From contig NZ_CP006587.1 of NCBI RefSeq assembly GCF_000737515.1, forward strand, positions 3,591,001-3,655,000: 64,000 nt of DNA. The letters are read 5' to 3'. The DNA comes from Hymenobacter sp. APR13 (GTDB lineage Bacteria; Bacteroidota; Bacteroidia; Cytophagales; Hymenobacteraceae). How positions within the stretch are numbered: position 1 is the stretch's first letter; every line of letters begins with the position of its first letter. A program made the position numbers and the translations under genes. Positions 17,137 through 25,900 of the stretch are shown piece by piece. Below the pieces are notes generated by a model. It was not told the DNA's origin. It made no database searches and saw nothing but the letters and a program-made list of their open reading frames with translations.

Positions 17137-17170
17137 AAGCCCTCATCTGCACTGCGCAGGTGAGGGCTTT
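17136..17170 (+). terminator. Terminator of tRNA-Lys
   Basis: A stem of about 15 bp (AAAGCCCTCATCTGC pairing with GCAGGTGAGGGCTTT, one G-T pair) is followed by T6. It starts at the last base of the tRNA CCA end. Confidence 0.85.
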
Positions 17171-17354
17171 TTTGTGCTCCGGAATGGAGGTATGGCGGGG
17201 GAGACGTTGGCGCGAAACGGATACCATAGCACAATGCTCGGGTTGGTACCCAGGCAGTAGCACGAAGCCTTTTCTTCGCGCTTGCGGTTTCCGGCCAGCC
17301 GTACACCAACCTGGCATCTGATATACATGCCTGTTTTCAGGCCTGTGAGGGACG

Positions 17355-17403
17355 CAGCAAAAAGCCCCGCAACGCTGGAGTAGCTGTGCGGGGCTTTTTG
17401 CTG
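17355..17403 (-). terminator. Bidirectional terminator of the radical SAM/ABC gene block
   Basis: A perfect 16-bp stem (CAGCAAAAAGCCCCGC and complement) with a 17-nt loop has A and T runs inside the stem on either side. It lies 21 bp beyond the radical SAM stop codon and would end the minus-strand block. The stretch 17174-17354 holds no feature that I can support. Confidence 0.8.
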
Positions 17404-17423
17404 GGTAAGGAATCAGAAGGAAA

Positions 17424-18359
17424 TCAGGCTGGAAGCGGGGTGGCGGCTACCACCTCGTCCACGTGCTGCTCGAAGAACTCGTCGCACCAGCGGCACACGT
17501 TCTGCAGGTCCTCGGTGCGGGCCAGGGCATGTGCTTCCGACACGCCGATGGATTCGCCCATCTTCCAGGGCTCGCCCTGGTTGAGGCGCTGCATGATTTC
17601 AGACTGAGAGGCGCGCAGCAGTACGTCGGCTACCTTTTCGCGGCGGGCGTCGCCGAGCGGGAACTTGGTGCCAGGGCAGCAAGGGTTGATTTTCCAGAGT
17701 TGAATGCTGATTTCCTGCGGCAGATCGGTGCCGCCCAGGAAGCCCTTGGCCCCCGACAGGATGGCGCAGAAGTTGTGGCTGGGGTCGCGCAGCCAGATGT
17801 TTTTCTCCATGGCCCGGCCGCGGGCCCAGTTGCCGCCCAGCCACATTTCCTCGGTGGCGCCCCAATAGCCCCAGCTCAGGCGGTGGCCTTCTACCAGCAG
17901 GTGCTCTTTGTCGATGAGCGGGTCGTGGTCGTCGCCGTTGACGCCGCGGCTCTCAAACAGGTCGGCCAGCGTCATCAGGCGGGCTCCGGCGGCTTTGTGG
18001 TAGCGGTCGATGCTGGCAATATCGAAGCGGGTGACGCCTTTGGCAATCAGCAGATCCAGGATTTCGGGCGTGAGCAGGTCGCCGTTGGTCTGGAGCATAA
18101 TCTGGGTGCGGCCCTGGTACTTGGCCTGCAGCGCCTCCAGAATCGAATACAGCTTCACCCGGTCGGCCAGCGGCTCCCCGCCCGACAGAATCAGGCGGTC
18201 GACCCGCTCCGGCAGGTTATCGATGATGCGGAAGCAGTCCTGCACGCTGATGCGCGTACCCTGCGGGCCAGAGTCGTTGTAGCAATGGTCGCACTTGTCG
18301 TTGCAGAGCTGGGTGAACACCCAATAAATGGATTCGCAGTGCGTGAAGTCGGTTTTCAT
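17424..18359 (-). CDS. Radical SAM enzyme with C-terminal cysteine pairs
   Basis: The 311-residue protein binds a [4Fe-4S] cluster through C19, C23 and C26 (CNDKCDHC, CX3CX2C) and uses SAM to start radical chemistry. GGEPLAD near residue 66 is the SAM-binding motif, and MLQTNGDLL and FDIASIDRYH fit the TIM-barrel strands. Extra cysteines in NPCCPGT near 225 and NVCRWCDEFF near 285 suggest a SPASM/twitch-like auxiliary cluster or a metal site. The ATG at 18359 places the cluster motif at the usual distance from the N-terminus. It is the last gene of the YnjB-like transporter block, so it may process the imported compound. The exact reaction is unknown. Confidence 0.85.
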   Translation of the reverse strand: MKTDFTHCESIYWVFTQLCNDKCDHCYNDSGPQGTRISVQDCFRIIDNLPERVDRLILSGGEPLADRVKLYSILEALQAKYQGRTQIMLQTNGDLLTPEILDLLIAKGVTRFDIASIDRYHKAAGARLMTLADLFESRGVNGDDHDPLIDKEHLLVEGHRLSWGYWGATEEMWLGGNWARGRAMEKNIWLRDPSHNFCAILSGAKGFLGGTDLPQEISIQLWKINPCCPGTKFPLGDARREKVADVLLRASQSEIMQRLNQGEPWKMGESIGVSEAHALARTEDLQNVCRWCDEFFEQHVDEVVAATPLPA

Positions 18360-18362
18360 GTA

Positions 18363-18445
18363 GGGCTTAGTTGTTAGCGCCAAGTTGTTCGTGCTTGGTG
18401 CCTAGGTCGTTTGACCTAAGCACTAAGCACCAGCTACTAGGCACT
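18363..18445. repeat. GTGCTTAG/GTGCCTAG-unit inverted repeat in the ATPase-radical SAM gap
   Basis: Units of the form GCTTGGTGCCTAGGTC are followed by the roughly complementary GACCTAAGCACTAAGCACC. The array fills the gap and appears to supply the last codons and stop (18437-18439) of the ATPase gene. The arrangement resembles the other gene-end repeats, with a different unit. Confidence 0.55.
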
Positions 18446-19171
18446 AAATGCGGTGCGCTGGATAGTGTCCCAGAAAGACAGTTCGGCGGCAATATTGGTG
18501 CGTGGGTCCTGGATAAAGTCGGCGACGGAGGCGAAGCTGCTCAGCGTGCCGCGGTCGAGGTAGGCGAAGCGGGTACCGACGGTGAGGGCCTCGCGGCTGT
18601 CGTGCGTGACGAAGAGCGAGGTAATCTGGTGTTGCTCACTGACGCGCCGAAACAGCTCCTGCATGGCGGCGCGGGTCTGGGCATCGAGGTTGCCGAAGGG
18701 CTCATCGAGCAACAGCAGGCGCGGCCGGATGATGAGGGCCCGCCCAAACGACACGCGCTGCCGCTGCCCGCCCGACAGCTGGTGCGGTGCCTTACGGGCG
18801 TGCTCACTCAGCTCCAGCTCAGCCAGCAGGGCCGTTACCTGGGCGTTGATTTCGGCCTCTTTCACGTGGCGGATGCGCAGCCCGAACGCCACGTTCTCGA
18901 ACACCGTGAGGTGTGGAAACAGCAGGGGCTCCTGGTAGAGGTACACCATCTGCCGCTCGTTGGGCGGCACCGGGCGCAGGTCGTGGCCGTGCAGGGTGAG
19001 CGTGCCGGTTTCGGGCGTTTCGAGGCCAGCCAGGATCTTGAGGAGCGTGGTTTTGCCACAGCCCGAGCGGCCCAGCACCGCCAGCACCTCGCCCTCGCGC
19101 AGCTCCAGGGAAATGTCGCGCAAGACGGGCTGGCCGTTGAACTGTTTGGATAGCTTAGAAACGCTGAGCAT
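18437..19171 (-). CDS. ABC transporter ATP-binding protein (YnjD-like)
   Basis: The 244-residue ATPase powers the adjacent permeases at the inner membrane. Walker A is GRSGCGKTT near residue 34, the Q-loop is YLYQEPLLF near 80, the signature is LSGGQRQRV near 132, Walker B is LLLLDEPFGNLD near 155 and the H-switch is VTHDSREA near 188. Length and motifs fit the iron/thiamine/spermidine importer group (PotA/FbpC/YnjD type). The partner binding protein looks like YnjB, which is why I call it YnjD-like. The gene lies between a zinc-ribbon gene and a radical SAM gene on the same strand. Confidence 0.9.
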   Translation of the reverse strand: MLSVSKLSKQFNGQPVLRDISLELREGEVLAVLGRSGCGKTTLLKILAGLETPETGTLTLHGHDLRPVPPNERQMVYLYQEPLLFPHLTVFENVAFGLRIRHVKEAEINAQVTALLAELELSEHARKAPHQLSGGQRQRVSFGRALIIRPRLLLLDEPFGNLDAQTRAAMQELFRRVSEQHQITSLFVTHDSREALTVGTRFAYLDRGTLSSFASVADFIQDPRTNIAAELSFWDTIQRTAFSA

Positions 19172-19241
19172 GGAGTTGGTAGTGGGAGAGGTTGGTGCGG
19201 AAAACCCGCCGCAAGCAGTCAGAGGAGATGTAGGGGGCGGG

Positions 19242-19541
19242 CTAAGCCGGACACTGATTGATCATACTGGTCGTCGTGAAGCAATCCAGGCACACGAATA
19301 CGTGGATCACGCAACAATCCATCAGGTCGTACGCATCCCCGATGGAATCCACCTGCGCGTAAAATGTCATGGTGTCCGAGCACTCCGGGCAAGTCGGATA
19401 CACCACCTCACCTGCCGAATCAGGCTTACCTCCCAGCTTGTGTCTGGTCCCCGCAACGTCGTTCCACTGGTAGCCAACCGCTTGTTTCGCTGCCTCAGAC
19501 TCGGGCTGCGGCACCATCTTTATTTCCGGTATTTCCTCCAT
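19242..19541 (-). CDS. Small zinc-ribbon protein within the transporter block
   Basis: The 99-residue product contains HKLGGKPDSAGE, then YPTCPECSDTMTFYAQVDS, then CCVIHVFVCLDC and a final Cys. The spacing CPEC...CLDC indicates a zinc ribbon, and KLGGxP followed by CPEC..M.F.AQ.DS recalls the C-terminal part of DUF1963/YwqG-like proteins, here without the rest of that domain. No signal peptide is present. It lies between the permease and ATPase genes on the same strand, so it is probably co-transcribed. Its role is unknown; a metal- or partner-binding accessory protein is possible. Confidence 0.7.
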   Translation of the reverse strand: MEEIPEIKMVPQPESEAAKQAVGYQWNDVAGTRHKLGGKPDSAGEVVYPTCPECSDTMTFYAQVDSIGDAYDLMDCCVIHVFVCLDCFTTTSMINQCPA

Positions 19542-19652
19542 TTTTTCACTGTAATCTGAGAGTTGAAAGCAGGTTGATTCAGTGCGGAGAAGTTGCCGCG
19601 CAATGGCTAATCGTGCTTTGCTGATGGTTGAAACCTGCCTTCCGGCCTTAAG

Positions 19653-20414
19653 CTACGGCTTCCGGAGCAGGGCAGATTTGTTGGCCAGCAGCAGCAGGGC
19701 CGGCGGCAGCAGCAGCAGCAGCGAGGCCACGGCCGCCAGCGGGGCGTTGGCCTCGCCCACGTAGGTGAACACCTGCACCGTGAGCGTACGCACTTTGCCC
19801 ACGCTCAGCAGGTTGGTCAGGCCGAAGTCAAACCAGCTCAGCAGAAACGTCTGGACCAGGGTGGTGCGCAGCAGCGGCCAGGCCAGCGGCAGCAGCACCA
19901 GCCGCAACGCCTGCCGGGGCGTGCAGCCCAGGGTGCGGGCCAGCTGCTCGTACTCGGTGGCCTGGCGGGTCCAGAAGCTGCCTAGCAGCAACGTGGCAAA
20001 CGGCAGCGCCACCAGCAGCAGCCCCAGCAGCACGCCGCCCACCGAGCCCGAAAGGTGCATCCGGATGATAAACGGCTGCACCAGCACCGCCAGCAGCACC
20101 GGCGGCAGGGCGTAGGGCAGGTAGCTGAGCAGCAGCCAGCGTTGCCCGCCGCCAGTGCGGGCCACAGCACGCGCCACCCCGAAGCCCCCGGCCGTAGCTA
20201 CCACCGCCACCGAGCCCGCCAGCAGCAGACTGCGGCCCAGGCCGGCCAGCAGGTCGTTGTCGGCGGAGAGCAGGCTACGTATAGCAGCCAGCGAGTAGGC
20301 GGGCGGCAGCGCGTCGGGAAACCGCCAGCCTTCTCCTACGGCCAGCAGCCCCAGCAGCCCAAACGGCAGCAGGAACAGGGCGGCAAGCAGGAAAACGAGC
20401 AGTCTGGAGCGCAT
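19653..20414 (-). CDS. ABC transporter permease, second subunit (YnjC C-half-like)
   Basis: The 253-residue inner-membrane protein has about six hydrophobic segments. Its cytoplasmic EAA loop (EYEQLARTLGCTPRQALRLVLLPL, residues ~165-190) docks on the ATPase. It would pair with the permease encoded immediately upstream. In E. coli the YnjC permease is one fused protein of two such halves, whereas here they are separate genes. Imported substrate is unknown. The gap to the first permease gene (20415-20475) contains GTGATGAG repeats. Confidence 0.88.
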   Translation of the reverse strand: MRSRLLVFLLAALFLLPFGLLGLLAVGEGWRFPDALPPAYSLAAIRSLLSADNDLLAGLGRSLLLAGSVAVVATAGGFGVARAVARTGGGQRWLLLSYLPYALPPVLLAVLVQPFIIRMHLSGSVGGVLLGLLLVALPFATLLLGSFWTRQATEYEQLARTLGCTPRQALRLVLLPLAWPLLRTTLVQTFLLSWFDFGLTNLLSVGKVRTLTVQVFTYVGEANAPLAAVASLLLLLPPALLLLANKSALLRKP

Positions 20415-20423
20415 TTTTTTATT

Positions 20424-20446
20424 TGGTGATGAGGTGATGAGGTGAT
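20424..20446. repeat. GTGATGAG tandem repeat between the permease genes
   Basis: Three copies of GGTGATGA-type octamers occupy the 61-bp gap between the two permease genes. The same octamer opens the repeat at 16137. Confidence 0.6.
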
Positions 20447-20475
20447 GAAGGGAGCGTGCTAGCTGGTTAGCTGTG

Positions 20476-21333
20476 TCAGTTTTTTTCGGCCTGGGTTACC
20501 CGCAGCACCCGGAGCAGCAGGGCAATCAGCAACAGCAGGCCCACCGCCACCAGGAAGCCTGCCAGGTAGGCGGCGGGCAGCTCGCTCAGGTCGAAGCGTT
20601 GGAGGCGGGTGGCGATGTATACGCTCAGCATTTGGGGGTAGGGGCGGCCCAGCAGCAGCGGGATGTCGTAGGCGCCAAGCGTGGCAATGATGCTGAGCAG
20701 CAGCGTGGGCGCCGCCCGGCGCAGCAGTACCGGCACCGCCACCCGCCACCGGAACTGCCCGGGCCTAGCGCCCAGCGTCAGGGTGAGCTGGCGGTAGTCG
20801 TCGAGGCGACTTTCGTGGTAGATTGTTTGGAGCAGCAGCGTCAGGAACGGGAACAGCAGCAGCACGTGGGCCAGAATGATGCCCAGGCCAGCGGCGTCCT
20901 GCACCAGCTCCGGAAACGCCTCGGGGCTGCCGGTCAGGCCCAGCCGGAAGCTAATCCGGGAAAGCCAGCCGGCCCCGCTTAGCAGCTGAAACAGGTAAAA
21001 CGCCACCACCAGCGCCGGCATGATCAGGGGCACGTAGAGCAGGCCCGGCAGCGGCCACCGCCGCAGCGCGGGTTGCGCGTGCAGCACCAGCCCTAGCGCC
21101 AGCGCCACCGAAACGCCCACCGCCGCCGTGGCAATCCACAGGCTATAGAGCGCCGCGTAGAGCAGGCCGGTATCGTGAAGGAGGGCCTGCCAGTGCTGGC
21201 CGGTGAAGCCCGTAGCCAGCGGCCCCACCACGCCCACGCTGCCCAGGGCCGCGTAGCCGAGCCCGGCCAGCGGCAGGCCGGCCACCAGCAGGGCATACAG
21301 CAGCAGGATCCAGGAACGGTTAGCGGGTTTCAA
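20476..21333 (-). CDS. ABC transporter permease, first subunit (YnjC N-half-like)
   Basis: The product, about 285 residues, has six predicted membrane segments (ILLLYALLVAGLPLAGLGY, YALYSLWIATAAVGVSVAL and others). The EAA loop YRQLTLTLGARPGQFRWRVAVPVLL lies near residue 190. It would form a heterodimer with the downstream permease. No ATG occurs at the expected N-terminus; a TTG at 21333 (KPANRSWILL) is the best start. The frame is open further upstream to 21531, but only through repeat DNA, so longer versions are unlikely to be real. The gap to the binding-protein gene carries two different REP-like elements. Confidence 0.8.
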   Translation of the reverse strand: MKPANRSWILLLYALLVAGLPLAGLGYAALGSVGVVGPLATGFTGQHWQALLHDTGLLYAALYSLWIATAAVGVSVALALGLVLHAQPALRRWPLPGLLYVPLIMPALVVAFYLFQLLSGAGWLSRISFRLGLTGSPEAFPELVQDAAGLGIILAHVLLLFPFLTLLLQTIYHESRLDDYRQLTLTLGARPGQFRWRVAVPVLLRRAAPTLLLSIIATLGAYDIPLLLGRPYPQMLSVYIATRLQRFDLSELPAAYLAGFLVAVGLLLLIALLLRVLRVTQAEKN

Positions 21334-21360
21334 AAAAGAGGAGAGTTTCAGATTTAAGAG

Positions 21361-21400
21361 AGGGTCATTCCGAGCGTAGCCGAGGAATCTCGCGTGCTGA
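21361..21400. repeat. GTCATTCCGAGC-family element
   Basis: This copy reads GTCATTCCGAGCGTAGCCGA followed by GGAATCTCGCGTGCTGA. It closely matches the copy at 16181-16219 and lies between the binding-protein and permease genes. Confidence 0.7.
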
Positions 21401-21507
21401 CGTTGTCGGAGCAGCTCGCCCGCTTCGGAGCAACGAATGCGCCTCACCCCCGGCCCCCTCTCCGGAAAGGAGATGGGGAGCCTGACGAATAGGGTAATTT
21501 GGCGAGC

Positions 21508-21534
21508 GAGATGCTTCGCTTCGCTCAGCATGAC
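21508..21534. repeat. GTCATGCTGAGC-family element (single arm)
   Basis: The minus strand reads GTCATGCTGAGCGAAGCGAA then GCATCTC. It is one arm of the family found as paired arms at 22801, 35063, 39139, 40131 and 42656. It lies 14 bp beyond the stop codon of the binding-protein gene. Confidence 0.75.
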
Positions 21535-21548
21535 ATTCGGCAGTCGTT

Positions 21549-22775
21549 CTATCCGGCCGGAACGGGCTGCTTTTCGATAACGTAGGTGCGGAAGTCCTTG
21601 AACAGGCGGGTCATGTACTCCGGGTCGGGCTCCATGATGGCCTGACCCTGGATGTTCTGGCGGCGGGGCGCGTAGCGGCGCGAAGGTAGCTGCTCAAACT
21701 GCTGCCGCTGCGCCGCGGGCAGCGCCTGCAGATTCAGCACGGTATGGTCGCCCCACACGTTGGGGTCCATTTTGCGCAGTTGGGCTTCCGGCGAAAGCAG
21801 GAAGTTGATGGCCACCAGCGCCGCCTCGGGGTGGCGGGCGCCGCGCACCACGCCCAGGTAGTGCGAGTTCTGGATGGTGCCCGGCAGCGGCACGTAGGCA
21901 CGGGCCGTGGCCGGAAACACCTTCTGGTTGACCTTGTTGTCCACCTCGGCGTCGTTGTTGGAAAACGTGAAGGCTACCTCGCCGTTGGCAAACAGCTGGT
22001 GCAGCGGCGCCAGCTGCTCCGGAAACGTCTGGCCCTGCTTCCAGAAATACGGCCGGCTGGCGTTGATCTGCCGCCACAGCGCGCCCGACCACTTCCGGTA
22101 CACACCCTCATCAAACTTGCCCCGGAACAGCTCCGGCTTGCCCGACAGCGCTATCATCCACGACTTGAGCAGCGTCATGCCCGTGAATTCGTTCGGGATG
22201 GTGAACTGGCCGGGGTGGGCCTGCACGAAGGCTGGCAGCTCGGCAAACGAGCGGGGCGGCCGCGCCACCCGCGCCGAGTCGTAGATGAAGTTGAACTGCA
22301 CGTTGCCCCAGGGCGCTTCCATGCCCGCCACCGGCTGCTGAAAATCGGTGTTGATGAACGGGTTCTGCATATCCAGCAGCCGGGCGTTCGGCAGCTTGTC
22401 CACGAAGGGCCCCAGCAGGGCATCCACCTGCCGCAGCTGGTAAAACGTCTCGCCGTTGATCCAGACCATATCGGCCTCACTGGGCTGCCCGGCCTGCAGC
22501 TCGGCGGCCAGCGTCTGAACCAGTTGCGCACCCTGGCCGGCCGCAATTTCCAGCTCGATGCCGTAGCGCCGCTGCAGCTCGGGCTTCACGTAGGTGCTCA
22601 TGTAGCGGTTGATGAGCGGGTCGCCCATCCACATCAGCATGCTCACGGTCTGGCCTTTGGCGGCCGCCTCTATCTGCGGCCAGGTTTGGGTGAGCACCTG
22701 CTGTGGCTCCCGCGCCTTGTCGGTGGGGTTGCAGGCGGAGAGCAGGGCGAGGATAGGGAAAAGGTATTTTTTCAT
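21549..22775 (-). CDS. ABC transporter substrate-binding lipoprotein, YnjB-like
   Basis: The 408-residue protein has a lipoprotein signal (MKKYLFPILALLSAC) and would sit in the periplasm tethered to the membrane. Several stretches resemble E. coli YnjB: MVWINGETFYQLRQ, PFINTDFQQPVAGMEAPWG, INFLLSPEAQLRKMDPNVWG and DHTVLNLQALPAAQR. YnjBCD has no firmly established substrate. The ATG at 22775 gives the lipobox at the right place. It lies between a TonB-dependent receptor gene and the two permease genes on the same strand, supporting outer- to inner-membrane transfer of one ligand. Confidence 0.88.
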   Translation of the reverse strand: MKKYLFPILALLSACNPTDKAREPQQVLTQTWPQIEAAAKGQTVSMLMWMGDPLINRYMSTYVKPELQRRYGIELEIAAGQGAQLVQTLAAELQAGQPSEADMVWINGETFYQLRQVDALLGPFVDKLPNARLLDMQNPFINTDFQQPVAGMEAPWGNVQFNFIYDSARVARPPRSFAELPAFVQAHPGQFTIPNEFTGMTLLKSWMIALSGKPELFRGKFDEGVYRKWSGALWRQINASRPYFWKQGQTFPEQLAPLHQLFANGEVAFTFSNNDAEVDNKVNQKVFPATARAYVPLPGTIQNSHYLGVVRGARHPEAALVAINFLLSPEAQLRKMDPNVWGDHTVLNLQALPAAQRQQFEQLPSRRYAPRRQNIQGQAIMEPDPEYMTRLFKDFRTYVIEKQPVPAG

Positions 22776-22800
22776 TCGTTGGGAAGGTAATGTCAAAGAA

Positions 22801-22895
22801 CGTGTCATGCTGAGCTTGCCGAAGCATCTCTACCGCTTCGTTGAATTCATGCAGGCGAAGCGGTAGAGATGCTTCGGCAAGCTCAGCATGACACG
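22801..22895. repeat. GTCATGCTGAGC-family paired element, 40-bp perfect stem
   Basis: Arms 22801-22840 and 22856-22895 are perfect inverted copies separated by a 15-nt loop beginning TTG and ending GCAGG. The arm runs from CGTGTCATGCTGAGC to TACCGCTTCG. It lies between the TonB receptor gene and the binding-protein gene. The copy at 35063 has the same loop length and the same loop ends. Confidence 0.85.
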
Positions 22896-22913
22896 CACAT
22901 CCGTTTTGCCTGA

Positions 22914-25900
22914 CTACAGCGCGTAGCGCAGCCCGAACTGGAACTGGCGCGGGGCGCTGGCGTTGCGGCGCACGATGCCCGAGCCAGCCGCGCCCACCTG
23001 AATCTGGTTGCTTTGGGTGGCGTTGTTGGCGTAGCCGCTCAGGTTCTGGGTGTTGAGCACGTTGAACACGTCGGCGGTCAGCTCCAGGCGGCTGGTTTTC
23101 TCGCCGAAGTGCAGCGAGTACTGCGCGCCCACGTCAAACGTCTTCGACCAGGGCAGACGGTCGGAGTTGCGGCCTTCGCCGGGGAAACGGTCGGCGTTGC
23201 CCTGGTAGGCAGTGCTGAACGAGCTGCCGTCGCCGTTCAGGTCGTTGGTGAGCACCACCGGGTTGCTGCCCGGCACCGGGTAGCCGCCCGTCACGCGGTT
23301 TACGGGCTGGCCGCTTTGCAGCAGCGAGGCCACCGTGAGGCGCAGCGCCCGCACCGGGTAGTAGCTGCCGATGGCGTTGATGACGTGCGTACGGTCATTG
23401 ATGGAGTTGGCGAATTCCTGGCCGTAGTTGTTGGCGTCGGCGGCGCGGAAGTTCACGTCCTCGGTGTCGTTTTTCAGGTTCGACAGCGTGTAGGACACGC
23501 GGTAGCCGTACTTGTCTTCGGCGGCATCCTTCTGCAGGTTGAAGCTGGCGCCCATGTAGCGCGAGCGGCCTTCCGACTCGGTCATCACCACGTTGCGGGC
23601 CACGCCCGTTACGCGCTGGCCGCCAATCAGGGCGCTGCCGTCGGCCAGAATAGGCACGGGACGGGTGGCGTTGGCCTGGGTTTCGGTGCGCACGGTCACG
23701 TTGTTGGGGTCGGTCTGCGGGTACTCCGATACGCTGTTGACGTTGCGCAGGCGGAACAGGTCGTAGCTGCGGTTGTACACCAGATCCACGAAAAACAGGG
23801 TCTTGGTGTTCACCTGATACTGGTAGCCCAGCGTGCTCTGGTGCGAATACGGGTTCTGGTAGCCGTTGGGGTTGAGAATGCGCCGCTCCCCGCTCGAAAC
23901 GCCGGCCCGCTGGCCTTGTAGCGTAGAGCCCGAAGGGCCCTGCAGATACGTTACGCCGGCCACGCTGCCGCTCTGGTTGCCATCGAACGTAATCCGGTCG
24001 AAGTTGGTGCTGGCAGGCAGCGCGCCCACCCGCACCAACTCGCGCAGCTGGGTTTTGTAGTCGGCGGAGGTGGTGTTTTGCTGCAGCGCGTCGCTGTACA
24101 CGGTGTACAGGATCTTGTCGTAGAACAGGCCGTAGCCGCCGCGCAGGCTGCTGCGGTCCGTGAGCTGCAGGTTGAAGTTAGCGCGCGGGGCCACGTTGTT
24201 CCGGTCGCCGTTGGCGGCGCCGCCCTTCGAGAGGTTGTCGTAGTCGTAGCGCACGCCCAGCGTCACGTTCAGGCGGTCCGTCACGGCATACAGGTCTTCC
24301 ACGTAGATATTGTACAGGTTCTGCGTGGTGCCGAACGAGGCCGGCCGTAATTCCACGCTGTAGTTGTTTACCTGCACGTTGGCCGGAATGTCGTTGATGC
24401 CCAGGCCGGGCCCGAGGTTGCGGGCCCGCAGCGCATCAAGCTGGGCCTGCGTGAGCTGCACGGTGTAGCTGCCGTTAGGGTTGCCGCCGCCGAACAGCGA
24501 GTGCTCAGTGCTGATAACCCCGAAGCCGCCCTTGAAGGTGTTGCGGCCGCGCAGCAGCGTGAATTTCTGCTGGGCCTGCCAGGTGCTCTGGTGCGAATCG
24601 AACAAGTAGCCGGGGTGGCCTAGCACCGCCAGCACCTGCCGTGTTGGGCCCAGTACTGTCACGTCGGGGCTGTCGGGGTTGTCGGCGCTGGCGTAGTTCC
24701 AGCGGAAGCGGGCGTACTGCACATCGGTCTGCGAGGTGAAGTTGTTGCCCACGTACACGTTCTGCGAGGCGATGTTGATAGAGTTGCGGTCCTGGCGGTT
24801 GCCAGTCGACGGGAAGGCTATGCCGCCGTCGAGGCCGCCGCCCTGGCGCTCAATGTTCACGAGGCCCACGTTGGCCCGCAGCGACGAGCGGAACCGCTCG
24901 GTCCAGCGCTGGTCGAGCTTGCCGGAGAGGTAGGTGAAGCGGTTCTGGCCGCGCACGGTGGCCGCCACGCCCAGGTCGGGCGAGGTCAGCACGTTGTCCT
25001 TGAAGTCGAAGGTCTGCTCGGCGTTCAGGTAGAAGAACGTCTTGTCCTTCACCAGCGCCCCACCCACGCCAAAGCCGAATTGCTGGCGCTGGAAGCCGCC
25101 TTTCACCTGGTTGCCCGACAGGTCGCGCTGCGCAAAATCGGTCTTGCCGTCGATGCTCGGGCCGGGCCGGGTCAGGTAGAAGGCCTCGGCCGTCAGGTCG
25201 TTGGAGCCGGATTTGGTGGTGATGTTGACGATGCCGTTGGCCGAGTTGCCGAACTCGGTGCTGAAGTTGTTGGTCAGTACGTTCAGGTTCTGGGCGAAGC
25301 CCACCGGCATGGCAAAGCGCTGCCCGCCCAGGAAGTTCTCGTTGTTGTCGAGGCCGTCGATCAGGTAGTTGGTGTAGAGGCCGTTGGCGCCGTTGATGCT
25401 CACGTTGGGTGCTTCCGCGAAAAAGCCCGTGGCCTGCGTCACGTTGGGCAGGCGGTAGAGGGCGCGCGTGATGTCGCGGGCCTCAATGGGAATCTCGCGC
25501 AGCTCCCGCGCCGACAGCTGCGAGGCTACCTCGGCGTTCTGGGTGTTGAGGGTGGTGGCGTTGTTGGGGGCCCGCACCGTCACGCCTGTCAGGGTTTGGG
25601 CGCTGGCCAGCGGCAGCACCAGCGTCACGCTGGGGCTGGAGTTGGCGCGCAGCGTAAGGCCCGTTTCGCGCACGGCCTGAAACCGGTCCGATACCTCGGT
25701 GCTCACGGTGTAGGTGCCAGCCGTGCTCAGCCCCCGGAAGCGAGTCTGGCCCTGGGCGTTGGTGGTTTGCTGGGCGCTGAAGCCCACGGCGGCGTTATCG
25801 AGGTGTACCAGCTGGCCCGCCACGGGCTTGCGCGTCGAGACGTCCACGATGGACACCACCAGATCAACCGACTGCGCCAGGGCACCGGAAACCGGCCCGC

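Noticed and set aside
16923..17321. 132-codon frame spanning the tRNA-Lys gene
   Set aside because: It runs straight through the promoter, tRNA and terminator, so it cannot be a real protein gene.
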